A DNA stretch of 64,000 nt. It comes from Cephalotus follicularis (lineage: Eukaryota > Streptophyta > Magnoliopsida > Oxalidales > Cephalotaceae). Position 1 is the stretch's first letter; every line of letters begins with the position of its first letter. The notes below the pieces were generated by a model that saw only the letters and a list, made by a program, of their open reading frames with translations, ran no database searches and was not told the DNA's origin. The DNA lies in assembly GCA_001972305.1 (NCBI GenBank), contig BDDD01000544.1, forward strand, positions 62,001-126,000. Reading direction: 5' to 3'. Made by a program: the position numbers and the translations under genes. This document shows positions 50,107 through 62,918 of this stretch, piece after piece.

Positions 50107-53100
50107 TGTAACGCCCGAGATTCTTGCACAATGTAATGTTTCAACTTTTCTGAAATATTGCTATTGAGTTAATGAGAAGGGTTGAGTTTTCGACCCCAAA
50201 GATGCTTATAAACCCTAAATATGATGGGGAGAATGATATATGTGTGTTAAACTTGAAAACGGGTAGTTTTGAGGTAAAAGCATCGACGTCTTTGAGAAAG
50301 ACGTCGACGCCTTTTGGAATGGAGATGCACGTGAATGCATGGGCATGCACGTCGATGTAGGGTGGCGAGCTCGACGCTTTCTCATGAAAGAAGAAAAGAC
50401 ATCGACGTCTAACGTAAAGATGTCGACTCCTTTGTAAAGAACAGCTGTCACGTTACGCACTGACAGGGTAACATGCAATGGGAGATCTTTGAGGCTTGGT
50501 CCAGACGCCTTGGCATGCACAATGCAACGTGTTGATCATGCTGGTGTGTTGCCAGGCATGCTCAAAACGTGCCCCTCACCTGGTGCATGCAAGAGAATGG
50601 ACCATCTTCACCTGCAACCTGCAGAAAGGAGAAGAGAAAAGAGACCAAAACCAGAAAGTGAGAAGGAGAACACGAGAGTGTGTGGTTATCTGTGAAGCAA
50701 AGAGGAAATAGGAAGGCTCCTACCATATTAAAACACCACCACCTTCCTCTCCCTCTCATTAAAACACCAAAAGGAAGCAAGAAGAGGAAACCAGTAAGTG
50801 GCAGCCACCATTGTTGAAGCTTGTTAGAGCTAGAACCTGGAGCTTGTTGGTAGCAGTTGTGGGGAGGACCTTGGAGCTGCTGTGGCAAGAACCTGGGAAC
50901 TTAAAGGGGTGAACTTCCAGTTCCTAACTTGGAACAGCAAGGTAGGGGAAGCATATGTAAATTTTGAGTTCAAGCTAATGTGTTATCATGAATGAAATGC
51001 ATGAATTGTATGCTTGTTGGGAGTTGAACTAAATGATTGATTGATGATATGAATATCTGTTGGTGTAAACTTGATATGCATGTCGATTTCTGGGTGATTT
51101 CCATGCCTGATTATGTGTGGTTATGGGTTGAATACCCCTGGTTGTGGTTAGATCGTAAGAGACACTGTTCTGGGCTCTTATGACGTCGACGCCTTTTGGT
51201 AAGCATCAACGTCTTTAGGTGTTGAGACAAAAGACGTCGACGCCACAGTTTAGCGTCGATGTCTATTTCAACAAATTGCAGAAACTGCAATGTTGTTTTT
51301 TGGACTTTCTGGACTTAATGGATTTCTGTTGGAATGATGGTCTGGATACATGTGTGGATGAGCTATGGTACGTGTTATGCCATGAACATCTTACCTGGAA
51401 GGTGTATGTACGGATGGTGGAAGGATTCTTCCTTGGAAATGGAGATTGGACGAAGTGATACCTGCTGGTACCACTCAGACATCGACGTCTATGGAAGACG
51501 TCGACGCCTTTGGTTGCCATGCATCAAGTCTTGAGCACAACGCGAAGACGTGTTAAGGTGCCCTCCTTAAACGTTGACGCGCTGTGAAGGCATCGACGTC
51601 TATTGGAAGACGTCGACGCGATTTGTACTGTTGTAAGCACTGAGGTGGAAGATGGACCTCGACGCTTTTGGGGCTTTGGACATCGACGCGTTTGGGAAAG
51701 ACGTCGACGTCTGTCCTCCTGTTTTGTTCAGTTTGATCCAGTTTGGGATTATTGATTCCGGAACGACCCTAGAGATGACTCTAGGCATGTTTGAGCATAT
51801 GGTTGCATTTTATCACTGTTGTGAATTGCCTTATTGTGATACCGCATGATTTCTTAAATGTTTTAGAATTGAGAAATGAGCGTATGCTATTGTTGGGAAT
51901 ACATATTTTTTCCTAATAAGGACTGTACAAATGATTTCAATGTTTGAAATTATGTAAACTGAAATAAGGACTAAATATCGTGAAAGACTGGTATTACATT
52001 TTAACAAATGTAATTTTGACAAGTATTTTATACATGATAAATTACTTTGAAAATGGATTGTGACGGAAATGAATATTTTCCAAAAAGGATTGCGAAATGG
52101 TTTTACATAATTAAATTTATGTTATACGGACATGAGTATTTTCGAAGGATCGAAATACATCTTAATATTTTGTTTTCAAGTGTTTTATGATACACTAACA
52201 TTACTTGAAAAGGATTGAAAAGGGACCCTTGTATTTTGGGCAATATATATATGTAATGTTTCAAGAATTCATACATATAATTACTGAAAAGGACTGTGAA
52301 GTTACTAAACCCTGATGGGTGAGTAGCTAAAATGGTAAACCATGTTTTAAACGGACTGAAACTCTGTTGGGTGAATAACCGAAATGGTAAACGGTATTAT
52401 ATGGACTGATGCCTTTTTAGGATGTTTGTTTGCAAGTATTTCTTATATGTTAATTACTTGTGATGGCTTGTTTAGGTTACTAAGCCCTGTTGGGTAAGTA
52501 GCCAGGAATTCCACTACTGAGCTCTGTTGGGAAGTAGTTGGAAGACCCGTATACGGTAGCCACTAAGCTCTGTTGGGCAAGTGGCTAGGGTTTCCCATGA
52601 AATGGTTACTGAGCGCTGATGGGCCAGTAGCTAGGGACTCCCATTGGGTTACTAAGCCCTGTTGGGTAAGTAACCGGGTTGTTGAGCCTGGGTGTCAGCA
52701 ACCTTGATCTGGCTTGATGGGTCCTTAGAGACCTGATCGTTGTATTTGGCCCTTTGGGGATAAATTCGTACTGTACTGTTGTGACCTCGGTGATACTTGC
52801 TTGTGGATATATATATTATTATCATGTATATCCTGTGTTGTTATGTACTACATCATGAATGCATTCATATCATGTCATTCATTACTTGATCCCAAGATGT
52901 ATTTTATGCTTAGCCGAGTGAGGACAAAGGCTAACCCCCTACTGTTTCAGTTTGACAGAGATAATCGGACAAGTGCAGTTAAAGCCTTGGAAGCTGCTAT
53001 CGGAAGGTTGTTTAAACTGTTTTTGTTTTTACTGATCCTACTCATGTTGGAGAGGATGATGTTTGTACTTGTCATATTTGGATATTATTTTGGGGTTTGG

Positions 53101-53395
53101 AACAATGCTTTAATATTTGATTTATGTATCTGAACTTCTCTAAGGGAGATGTTATGGTTTAAATGACGGTTATATCACGCTCCGTTTCTTGAGCAGTTAA
53201 CAATGATGTTGTTTTGTGGTAACACGTAGTATGGGATGCGTGTTACGTTCGCCAGTTCGGCTTATATTTAAAGGCTTCCGCAACTGATATATCTGTCTAA
53301 AAGGTTTAAATTTTATCGTAAAATTTATAAGCCGGATTATTTATGTTAATTGCTACCATTTATACGTCGTTTGGAAAACGGGGTGTGACATGAGC
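50102..53395 (+). mobile_element. Solo Tekay-like LTR with TGAGC target duplication
   Basis: The LTR is 50107-53390 (3284 bp), TGTAACGCCCGAG...GGGGTGTGACA, with TGAGC at 50102-50106 and 53391-53395. It contains dyads at 50280-50310 and five or more paired CATCGACGTC motifs between 51180 and 51715, a region of repeated TTACTAAGCCCTGTTGGGTA-type words (52310-52680) and the GAGTGAGGACAAAGGCTA block at 52916-52933. No internal region remains, so an element was lost by LTR-LTR recombination. Confidence 0.95.
52300..52690 (+). repeat. Degenerate short tandem words (GCTCTGTTGGG) in the solo LTR
   Basis: About eight spaced copies of (A)CTGAGCYCTGTTGGG..AGTAGC-type text at intervals of 45-60 bases, a local minisatellite-like expansion within this LTR copy. 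Confidence 0.75.
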
Positions 53396-53410
53396 GCAGA
53401 AATTTACCGA

Positions 53411-53590
53411 GTTAACCTAGGTACAAACTATCCTGTCAAACCTTGATACTCTCAAAAAGTTGATTGGTTAAAGGGTGTCATTGGTTAACATAGCAAACTA
53501 GTGATTTAGCCTAGGTACAACCAATCCTGTCACACCTTGATACTCTCAAAAGGTTGATTGGTTAAAGGCTGTCATTGGTTCAATCACATA
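53411..53590 (+). repeat. Two-unit tandem repeat, about 94-bp period
   Basis: Two near-identical units, each with CCTAGGTACAA, CTTGATACTCTCAAAA and GTTGATTGGTTAAAGG, directly after the solo LTR, in the outer element. Confidence 0.85.
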
Positions 53591-55081
53591 AAAAAATATT
53601 GCATGATATAGATGAAATAAAGCTACTAACAATAAATCATCAAATCCGATTTCATATATTAAAATTCTCTCATCAATGTTGTCACTACATCAGTGTCTCA
53701 TAAACATGCAATTAAACTTGAAACCAAAACTAAAAAATATATATATAACATGGGTTCATCTACATCTAAGGATTAGAAAAACTTAATCGGGCATGACGAT
53801 AGAGATAGTGTTCTTCTTCAATGAATTCTTCCTCTCCATTGCTGTGCGCCTCTTTTTCTACTGTCTACTGCCGGCTCTCTTCGTATATTTGCGTTGCCAC
53901 CCCCTTTTCAATATCTCGCTATGCAATATATATATGCACATGTAGCCGACTAAAAACCTAAAACAAGTTATTACAACGTTTTTTCCGTATTTGATATAAA
54001 GTGTACTTGGTGGCTAATGCATACAATGCGTGAGTATGTGGTATAATGGGTTCCTGCATGTTGCGGATTGGTTGCATGGCGCATATGATGACTTATAGGG
54101 TGTATGGGCTGACTTATGGTGTGTATAATTGGTTTCGGCGCCTTCTGATTCGTTCGTGGGCTTTGAATTGCTTGTTTGCTCGGCTGATCATTCATGGTGC
54201 GCATGGATTGAAGATGCATGGCATTGAATGCGGCTAGTTGCATTGCATGGCCCTCCTTTACGCATGGATGCTAGGCTGATTCTGTAGATGACAACGCGTG
54301 GAAGCTTGGGCAAAGCAGATGGTGACACGTGGCTAGGATTCAAATGGTTCAACGTTGATTTTCTTGCAATATCTTTTCATTGGAGCTTCAGAATAAATCG
54401 GTATAAAAACTAAAAGTGCTCCAAATAAATCTATGAGCAAAATAAGCCCAATATTCAATGTCCTATGAGCCTTAAATTTTGACTTCTCTCGCTTAAGTCG
54501 GTGCACTCTTTAACCGATCGTTGACTTCAAACCACTTTAACTCGAAAAATAGCGTTTTAGCTTTCTCTTATTCCGCAGTAATGAAATAATACCTGAAAAT
54601 CAAATAAACACCACCATAATAGATTATTCCAAGCATGAAAATATAATAAATATATCATTAAAATCACACATTTTTATGCTTATCAAATACCCCCATACTT
54701 GCAATTTGCTTGTTCTTAAGCAAATAAAATAGAATGCTAAGAACAAAAACATAAAAACTAAAACTAACACTAAAACGGCAAAAATAAAAACCTAACTCAC
54801 TTTCGTAGGAATCACGATTGCATTTAGCGGATGCAACAAGCCTTTAAACCCCTATGTGGCCCTAGTGGACGAGTTTTAGTCTCGTGAGTGTTTTCCAAGT
54901 GAATAAACACACAAAATTCAGTTCATCAAAATTCTGAAAATAGGCAAAATGTATCTCTACTTAAAAATTCATAGAACACCCCCATACCTGAATTTTATTT
55001 TCTTGTTCCAAGTTCTAGAATCAAAACACATCTCAATTAAGGAGCTTTCATATATATTTTTATTATTCCACAATATGTAAA

Positions 55082-57450
55082 TGTCACACCCCGTTTACAA
55101 TAAACGCAGCATTAAAAGCGGTAAAGGCAATTAACATACAATACAGCTCATGCAAAACCGTGAAATTTTAAACTTAAACCTTTAACAAGGTACAAATAGT
55201 TGAGGAAGCACAAATCCATAAGCTGTAAACCGTAACGTGTGTCCCATACCACACGCTACTTTAGTACAAAACGTTAAGCTAATCGCCCATAAAAATGGAG
55301 CGTGAAATACAGTACAAGTTTAAATTCCTTTAAGAACAGAACCAAAATAACAATACAACTTAAAAGCATAACCACAACAGGTTTGATGCACAACAGGAGA
55401 AGTAAAATGAAGAAAACAACAACTGGATCACCGCCCATGTCCATCTAGCCAGTCCACGCATCAATCTGAAAAGTAGGGGGTTAGCCGTTGTCCTCACTTG
55501 GCTAAAGCATAACAGCAGCTCAAGATTAAAATCAGTGCATGTCATGACATGATTGCATAAATGATGCAGCGCAGTGGAGACTCAGTTTATACATATATGA
55601 AAATACATATAATCAGTACAGTAAAATATCAGTGTTACATATATAAAAATATATGTGTACAGTAACAGTGCATTAGTAACCCGGCCAGGGCTACGTCAAC
55701 AATCACAGTAATGTCCGTAAAGGACCAGTAAACAGTACAGTACAGTATGTCTGCATAGGACCACAACAGTCAGGATGTCCACATAGGACTACAACAGGGA
55801 GTATGTGTAGCGCCGCCAACTCCTGGCCCCACGCTACACTCCCACTCCGGTCCCTACAGCAGGCAACCGAGCGAGGCAACAGTACACTGAGTTACCCAGC
55901 CAAACTCCTGGCCCCTGGGTCAACCCTCCACTAGTCGGCGCTGGCAGTCTCCGCCATGCAACTAGTGGTTCAAGCACAATCACATAGCAATTCACAGAGC
56001 AACCAATGAATTCAGGCAATACAGTACAGTAATCAGTAGTGATCGATTTGATCCAAATCAGTCGGGTTATTTTCAAAATGTTTACAAAGTGACACATTTG
56101 AAAATAGGTATTTTCTGTAGAAAATATTAGTAAACAGTTTCAGTAGTGTAAATCATTACCGGTTCGGTTGAAATTTCTTTGTTTGGTCAATACATAATTT
56201 TGTACCCAAAATATCTTATTCCAACCACATGTATATATTTCTAAAGTGTTAAAACATTAGAAATTGTAATCGACACACAAACAGTACTCAATCAAGCAGT
56301 AAACAGTACATATGCAATGCATACATATGCTCAAATGCACCAAAACAAGAATTGGGATCGTTCCGTGTCATCCGATGAAGAAAACTTCAAACAGTAGCAA
56401 AGACGTCGAAGTCTTTCCCAAAGACGTCGATGTCTTCCAGTCGTGCGTCGAAATCCAAGCCTCAGTGTAGACTTGTTCTTCTACAGAAGGAACTTTAAAC
56501 GACAGCGTATCATCGAAAAGGCGTCGATGTCTAACTAAAAGGAGTCGATGCCTTTTTCAACAAAACCCAGGTAAGCAGCCTGAGTGTCGACGTCTTCCCA
56601 AGGACGTCGATCTCTCTCAGTCAGTGTCGAGGTAAAACATGAAAGACGTCGATGTAATCATAAAGGGGTCAACATTTTAGGGTCTGGGTCCTCAAAACGA
56701 CAGTGTATTACATAAAGGAGTCGAAGTTATTCTAAAAGAAGTCGACGTCATTTCCAACAGTGTCGTCTTCTTCCTCACAACTTATCAAACAGTAACTTCA
56801 ACAACCCACAATCATGCATATCAACGGGTAAGCATGGCAAGAAACCCACATGCAGATACTTAACACATACCTAACATGTCATGGCATCAAACCAGTACCC
56901 AAAACAGGTCAAGAATCATGCATAAAATACACTCAAAATCATAGACTAAGCATGGATAATAACTTGAGATACAGTCATGGCTTTCCCCTACCTCTTGTCC
57001 CACATTAGGAACAGGAAAGTCCACCCCTTTGTGTATCCAACAGGTCACAGCAACTCCCAAAGGTTCATCCCGAAGTTGCACTAGTGGCTCCAAGCTCCAA
57101 GCTTCCAAGCTTTCAACAATGGTGGTCAAGGGAGGAAGTGTTTACTCTCTTTACTTTCTGTTTCTTGACAGTCACAGCGTCTCTTTCAAGTGTTTGGTTC
57201 CTTCTCAAACAGTGGTAGCCGAAGGCAGGAGGTGGAGGCTGTCATTTATGTAACCCATCCTCCCTATTCTTCCATTTCATTTTTTTTTTGTTGCATGTCA
57301 CATGTGCCTAGGTTTACTCCCACCTCTGCATGTAGTAGCAGGTCCGTTTCTTCCATCCTTTCATGCCAGACAGTCACCCCATCCTTCTGTCTATCCCATG
57401 CAAGCACACATGTCCCATGCCTCTTGTCTTTCTTGCATGTAACCTTAGGA
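55082..57450 (-). repeat. 3' LTR of element D
   Basis: On the plus strand it begins TGTCACACCCCG. It carries reversed dyads such as 56401-56435 and several GTCGACGTC words up to 56760. It has the reversed conserved block at 55476-55500. Confidence 0.85.
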
Positions 57451-58160
57451 GACCACTCTTGGAAGTCTTCTAGCATCTTCCACTGTGACACCATTGAACT
57501 AGCAAGCATAGCCTTGCGACTCAAGGCATCAGCAACCACATTTGCCTTTCCCGGGTGATACTGTACATTGCAGTCATAATCGTTGAAGAATTCGACCCAC
57601 CTGCGCTGTCCCATGTTCAGAGTGTCTTGACAGAACAAGTATTTCAAACTCTTATGATCCGTGTAGATCTCAAACTGTGCTCCATACAAGTAGTGCCTCC
57701 ATTTCTGAAGGGCAAAAATGATAGCTGCCAGTTCTAGATCATGAGTCGGGTAATTTTCTTCATACGGCTTAAGCTACCTCGAGGCATATGCAATCACTCT
57801 GCCTCGCTGCATCAACACACAGCCCAAGCCTTTACCCGATGTATCGCTGTAGACTGCAAAGCCCTCATTACCCTCAGGTAACGCCAAGATAGGAGTGGAA
57901 ATCAACCGGCTCTTCAGCTCACGAAAGCTGGCCTCACAGTCATCATCCCAACCAAACACGGTCTTCTTCTGGGTGAGTCTGGTCAAGGGTTCTGCTATCC
58001 TTGAAAAGTTCTGGATGAACCTCCGGTAATATCCTGCCAACCCTAAGAAACTGCGAACCTCCGTCACATTCTTGGGTTGTGGCCAGTCCCTTACAACCTC
58101 AGTCTTTGATGGATCCACCGTCAAGCCCTCTCCAGATACTATGTGACCGAGAAAGATCAC
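57264..58160 (-). pseudogene. Gypsy RT connection/RNase H region of element D (fossil)
   Basis: Minus-strand text [49 protein letters not shown] and [16 protein letters not shown] is nearly identical to element A. This is the end of RT and the RNase H of a Tekay-like Gypsy. Confidence 0.88.
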
Positions 58161-58202
58161 ATGGTCAAGCCAGAACTCGCATTTGCCAAACTTGGCATAC
58201 AG

Positions 58203-59810
58203 TCAGTGTTCTCTGAGAACCTGTAATACCATCCTCTGATGCCGAGTGTGCTCCTCTTCACTCCTCGAGTATACTAGTATATCATCGATGAATACCACAA
58301 CGAACTGGTCTAGGTATGGCCGAAAAATGTCATATATCAATGACATGAAGGCTGCCGGTGCATTGGTAACACCGAACGGCATCACTAAGAACTCGTAGTG
58401 ACCGTATCGAGTCCGAAAGGCGGTCTTCTCAATGTCCCCTTCCCTGACTCTCAACTGGTGGTAGCCTGATCTCAAGTCGAGTTTAGAAAACACCCTCGAT
58501 CCTTGCAACTGATCAAATAAATCCTCAATATGGGGTAAGGGATATTTATTCTTGATAGTCGCTTTGTTCAACATGGGGTAATCGATACAGAGCCTCATCG
58601 ACCCATCTTTCTTCTTGACGAACAAAACCGGTGCACCCCATGGAGAAACACTGGGTCTTACAAAACCCTTATCAATCAGGTCTTGTAAATGCAGCTTCAG
58701 TTCTCGTAACTCAGCTGGAGCCATCCGATAGGGTGATTTAGAGATAGGAGCCGTTCCAGGAACAAGATCAATAACGAACTCCATACTCCTCTTGGGTGGC
58801 AAAGACCCCAAGTCGTTCCAGCACTCCTTCTGTTGATGACCAGTACGCCCACAGTAATAGCAGTTCCCAGATCTGGCATTACTCCCTTGGCTAGGAGTGC
58901 TCTGCGAAGCCGTCTGGTGAGTTCTGTTCTTAGAAGATTTTGTTGGAGAACCACCATCTTGCCATTTCGTCGATGCTGGTCGGGACTGCACAGGACTCTG
59001 ATTACTCTCTTTTGTAAGAGCTCTCTCGGCCAGGTCCTCACAGGATATCGTCTCAAGCAGTCTGGCTTTCTGGGCAACTTCTAAAAAAGTCTTCAGTTCC
59101 ATGGCTCTGATTCTGGATCGAAGATCTGGTCTCAATCCTCTCACAAACCTCCGTACTTTCTTCAGCTCATCAGCTACCAGGTAAGGGGAATGCCTGGCTA
59201 GCTCCATGAATCTTGCCTGATATTCAGCAATGGTCATCTCACCTTGCCGCAACTCTAAGAACTCAGTCTCCCGCCGCTCCTGCTCAATATGTGGAACATA
59301 TGTCTCCAGGAACTCTGTCTGGAACCTGTCCCAAGTGCCGTCTAGCATATGTGTTTCCCATTTGACCTTTACCATCTCCCACCAATGAGTGGCTTCGCCC
59401 CACTGGCGGTACACAGCAAACTTCATCTTTTGAGCGTCGGAACAACCCATCACTTCGAAGATCTTTTCTAAGTCCTGCAACCATCTTTCGGCGATAGTAG
59501 CATCTAACTCCCCCTTGAAGCTGGGCGGATTTAGCCTCATAAACTTCTCGATATCTCTACCGAACTGGTGATCATCATTTCCCAGACAGTGGTCGGGAAC
59601 TCCATGTTGTGGCCGAGCCTGCGCATGATACTGGCGCATCTCCTCTGCCTGAGCCCGGTTAAAGGCCATCTGCTGCTGGAAGTAATCCGCGATCCGAGCC
59701 ATCGGATCTCTGTCATCCTGAGGAATGTTCATCCCTTGCGGATAGTTTGCTTCATCAGGAGCATCGGCTCCAACAGCCCTAGCCCGTCCACGTGTTCTTC
59801 TACGGTCCAT
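58203..59810 (-). pseudogene. Gag and reverse transcriptase region of element D (fossil)
   Basis: A 535-residue open frame from an ATG at 59810, about 100 bases inside the primer site, so this is the natural Gag start. Residues 1-60 are basic and glutamine-rich. About 95-235 form the plant Gypsy gag domain ([55 protein letters not shown]). A CCHC knuckle [14 protein letters not shown] lies near residue 320. The C-terminal part is Gypsy RT with [12 protein letters not shown] and FIDDILVY. Gag packages the element RNA; RT copies it. It is part of a broken element and is not proposed to be functional. Confidence 0.88.
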
Positions 59811-59907
59811 TAGTGCCTATAAGAAGGACCACAGTCAGTCAAGACTTTAGGAAAAACGTTCAGTTAATTGCCGAGAAACTTATCCTAGCTTAGCATATAT
59901 GGAATAT

Positions 59908-59919
59908 GCTCTGATACCA
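59908..59919 (-). other. Primer-binding site of element D
   Basis: On the minus strand it is TGGTATCAGAGC, complementary to the 3' end of initiator methionine tRNA, four bases inside the 5' LTR. Confidence 0.93.
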
Positions 59920-59923
59920 CTGC

Positions 59924-61889
59924 TGTCACACCCCGTTTACAATAAAAGCAGCATTAAAAGCGGTAAAGGCAATTAACATACAATACAGCTCATGCAAAAC
60001 CGTGAAATTTAAAACTTAAACCTTTAACAAGGTACAAATAGTTGCGGAAGCACAAATCCATAAGCTGTAAACCGTAACGTGTGTCCCATACCACACGCTA
60101 CTTTAGTACAAAACGTTAAGCTAATCACCCATAAAAACGGAGCGTGAAATACAGTACAAGTTTAAATTCCTTTAAGAACAGAACCAAAATAACAGTACAA
60201 CTTAAAAGCATAACCACAACAGGTTTGATGCACAACAGGAGAAGTAAAATGAGGAAAACAACAACTGGATCACCGCCCATGTCCATCTAGCCAGTCCACG
60301 CAACAATCTGAACAGTAGGGGGTTAGCCGTTGTCCTCACTTGGCTAAAGCATAACAGCAACTCAAGATTAAAATCAGTGCATGTCATGACATGAATGCAT
60401 AAATGATGCAGCGCAGTGGAGACTCAGTTTATACATATATGGAAATACATATAATCAGTACAGTAAAATATCAGTGTTACATATATAAAAATATATGTGT
60501 ACAGTAACAGTGCAGTAGTAACCCGGCCAGGGCTACGTCAACAATCACAGTAATGTCCGTAAAGGACCAGTAAACAGTACAATACGGTATGTCCACATAG
60601 GACCACAACAGTCAGGATGTCCACATAGGACTACAACAGGCAGTAACGTTTTAGGGTCTGGGTCCTCAAAACGACAGTGTATTACATAAAGGAGTCGACG
60701 TTATTCTAAAAGAAGTCGACGTCATTTCCAACAGTGTCGTCTTCTTCCTCACAACTTATCAAACAGTAACTTCAACAACCCACAATCATGCATATCAATG
60801 GGTAAGCATGGCAAGAAACCCACATGCAGATACTTAACACATACCTGACATGTCATGACATCAAAGCAGTACCCAAAACAGTTCAAGAATCATGCATAAA
60901 ATACACTCAAAATCAAGGACTAAGCATGGATAATAACTTGAGATACAGTCATGGCTTTCCCCTACCTCTTGTCCCACGTTAGGAACAGGAAAGTCCACCC
61001 CTTTGTGTATCCAACAGGTCACAGCAACTCCCAAAGGTTCGTCCCGAAGTTGCACTAGTGGCTCCAAGCTCCAAGCTTCCAAGCTTTCAACAATGGTGGT
61101 CAAGGGAGGAAGTGTTTACTCTCTTTACTTTCTGTTTCTTGACAGTCACAGCGTCTCTTTCAAGTGTTTGGTTCCTTCTCAAACAGTGGTAGCCAAAGGC
61201 AGGAGGTGGAGGCTGTCATTTATGTAACTCATCCTCCCTATTCTTCCATTTCATTTTTTTTTTGTTGCATGTCACATGTGCCTAGGTTTACTCCCACCTC
61301 TGCATGTAGTAGCAGGTCCGTTTCTTCCATCCTTTCATTCCAGACAGTCACCCCATCCTTCTGTCTATCCCATGCAAGCACACATGTCCCATGCCTCTTG
61401 TGTTTCTTGCATGTAACCTTACCGGCCACACTTGTCCACAAGGGTTCAGTCATGCAGGTTAGGAGTAGGGTGCATGCCCAACACGTCCTAACCCATGCAT
61501 CAAGACTCCTGGAAAAGACCCCCACATGATACCCTTTGCACGTCTCCTGTCAGAACGGTAACATGCAAGACATTCTAACTTAAGACGTCGCCGTCTTTCC
61601 CAAAGACGTCGATGTCTTTGGTCCCGATCGAGGTGCATGTGCATGCAGTTACGTGAAACATTCTGTCAAAAAGGCGTCGACGTGTTTCTTAAAGGAGTCG
61701 ACGTCTTTCCTCCAAGACAGCGTCGTTTTAGCCCTTTATACATTCCTTGGACATTTAACACCAAAGCTTCAAAATAAGAAGGATTGGAAAACATCACCAA
61801 ATTCGGAAAATCCATCTTTTTATTAATTCCACAATTTAAGAGTACAAATACTTGTGAAATGATAATACATGGAAATCTCGGGCGTTACA
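59924..61889 (-). repeat. 5' LTR of element D (1966 bp)
   Basis: On the plus strand TGTCACACCCCG...TCGGGCGTTACA. A dyad lies at 61583-61617 (AGACGTCGCCGTCTTT, CCC, AAAGACGTCGATGTCT). The reversed conserved block is at 60316-60343. Confidence 0.92.
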
Positions 61890-61894
61890 GTAAA

Positions 61895-62586
61895 CCAATC
61901 AAAATATGCATTCTTAGCAACATAAAATCCTAGTTCAGAGTCGGACAAAGAACTTTAGCACTTACACACATTCTCTTTCTTGTGCTTTTGTTTTTTTTTC
62001 TATTCATTCTTTTTTCATTCTTCCACTCTTTTCCATCTGAAATGTCATGGATGGAGCAAATACCAGACACTCAATGTACTAAGTAGCTTCAGATTTTTTT
62101 TTACCAACTTAAATTCGTGTAATGTCTTGATCTCTTAAGCTTTCTATAAGACCCATGTAGCGAGCTTTCGACCAGTTACTCTCAAACCAGTTAGTTTTAA
62201 GGAACTAGATGTAAAACACCCCTCGGATTTAATTACTCAAATCAAATAGGCTACAGACCAAGACTGAATTCAAAAAGGTAAAACAAACATTATTTTTTTT
62301 TCTTGTTTTTCTTGTTTTTTTACATATATATATATAAGAACATCCATTCATCGTCCTTCTCCTCACTAAAATTTATGAAACTTTGAAAACATACAAGACG
62401 GTCTTTTGTTAATTATTTTAATTTATTTTTCGCATCAACTCCTACCTTGAGATATATTTGTTTTCTTTTCCTCGAAAACAAAAATTTTATTATTTCTCCT
62501 ATGGGGTTTTCTATTCTTTCCATATATATCAACATTTATTCCTACTTTCAAAATTAAAATGAACAACAGTAGTAAACCACAAAATT
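61895..62586. other. Interior of the outer element, no gene seen
   Basis: AT-rich text with T runs (61989-62020, 62291-62325) and no credible frame. It continues, across element D, the sequence that ends at 55081. Confidence 0.6.
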
Positions 62587-62918
62587 TTGATGGGTGTCAT
62601 TAGACCAAATCAAAATTACCCTAATCTTAACAATTTAGCAAGTGGAAGTAGGGATCGTTCCCATGAAGAGCTGAAAGGAGATGCTATAAAAATAAATTTA
62701 GGATGCAACTAAAAAAAAATAACGAAGATGAAATTAATTTAATCAAAGTTAACAATGCAAATAAAATGAATTGAAAAGAGGACGGATTTTGAATTAAACT
62801 AATTTAATGAAAAACTAAACAATTCAAATTAAATATCTAACGTAAACTAACAAAATAAATAAATAAGAAAAGTAATATAAAACAGCAATCCCGTAGATGT
62901 GAGAATGCCCGCATGTAT
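62587..62918. repeat. Right copy of the outer element's direct repeat
   Basis: Matches 49727-50055. It is cut at 62919 by another LTR, at a slightly different site from the left copy. Confidence 0.8.

Larger units (their letters stand above)
55077..61894 (-). mobile_element. Element D: young Tekay-like Ty3/Gypsy with GTAAA target duplication (fossil)
   Basis: The element is 55082-61889 in minus orientation, with GTAAA at 55077-55081 and 61890-61894. Parts: 5' LTR (61889-59924), primer site (59919-59908), gag with CCHC knuckle, reverse transcriptase, RNase H, and 3' LTR (about 57450-55082). Across about 385 alignable bases the LTRs differ at roughly nine sites (about 2.3%). At a commonly used plant rate near 1.3e-8 per site per year this suggests an age of about one million years. 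Other Pol parts are not seen and the two LTRs differ in length: broken, about five breaks. Confidence 0.92.
49727..62918. mobile_element. Outer non-autonomous LTR-type element (LARD-like), host of three later insertions
   Basis: A TGATGGGTGTC... sequence occurs as direct copies at 49727-50106 and 62587-62918, consistent with its LTRs. The interior (53396-55076 and 61895-62586) has no credible frame. It does contain CCCCCATACTTGC followed by TTGCTTGTTCTTAAGCAA at 54690-54725; reversed, this reads like the AAGTATGGGGG purine tract found after pol in plant Tat/Athila-type and LARD elements, so its likely orientation is minus. Classification is tentative. Confidence 0.5.

Noticed and set aside
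54046-54237. 63-residue plus-strand frame and 90-residue antisense frame
   Set aside because: Both lie in the non-coding interior of the outer element, overlap one another and match no family I recognise.
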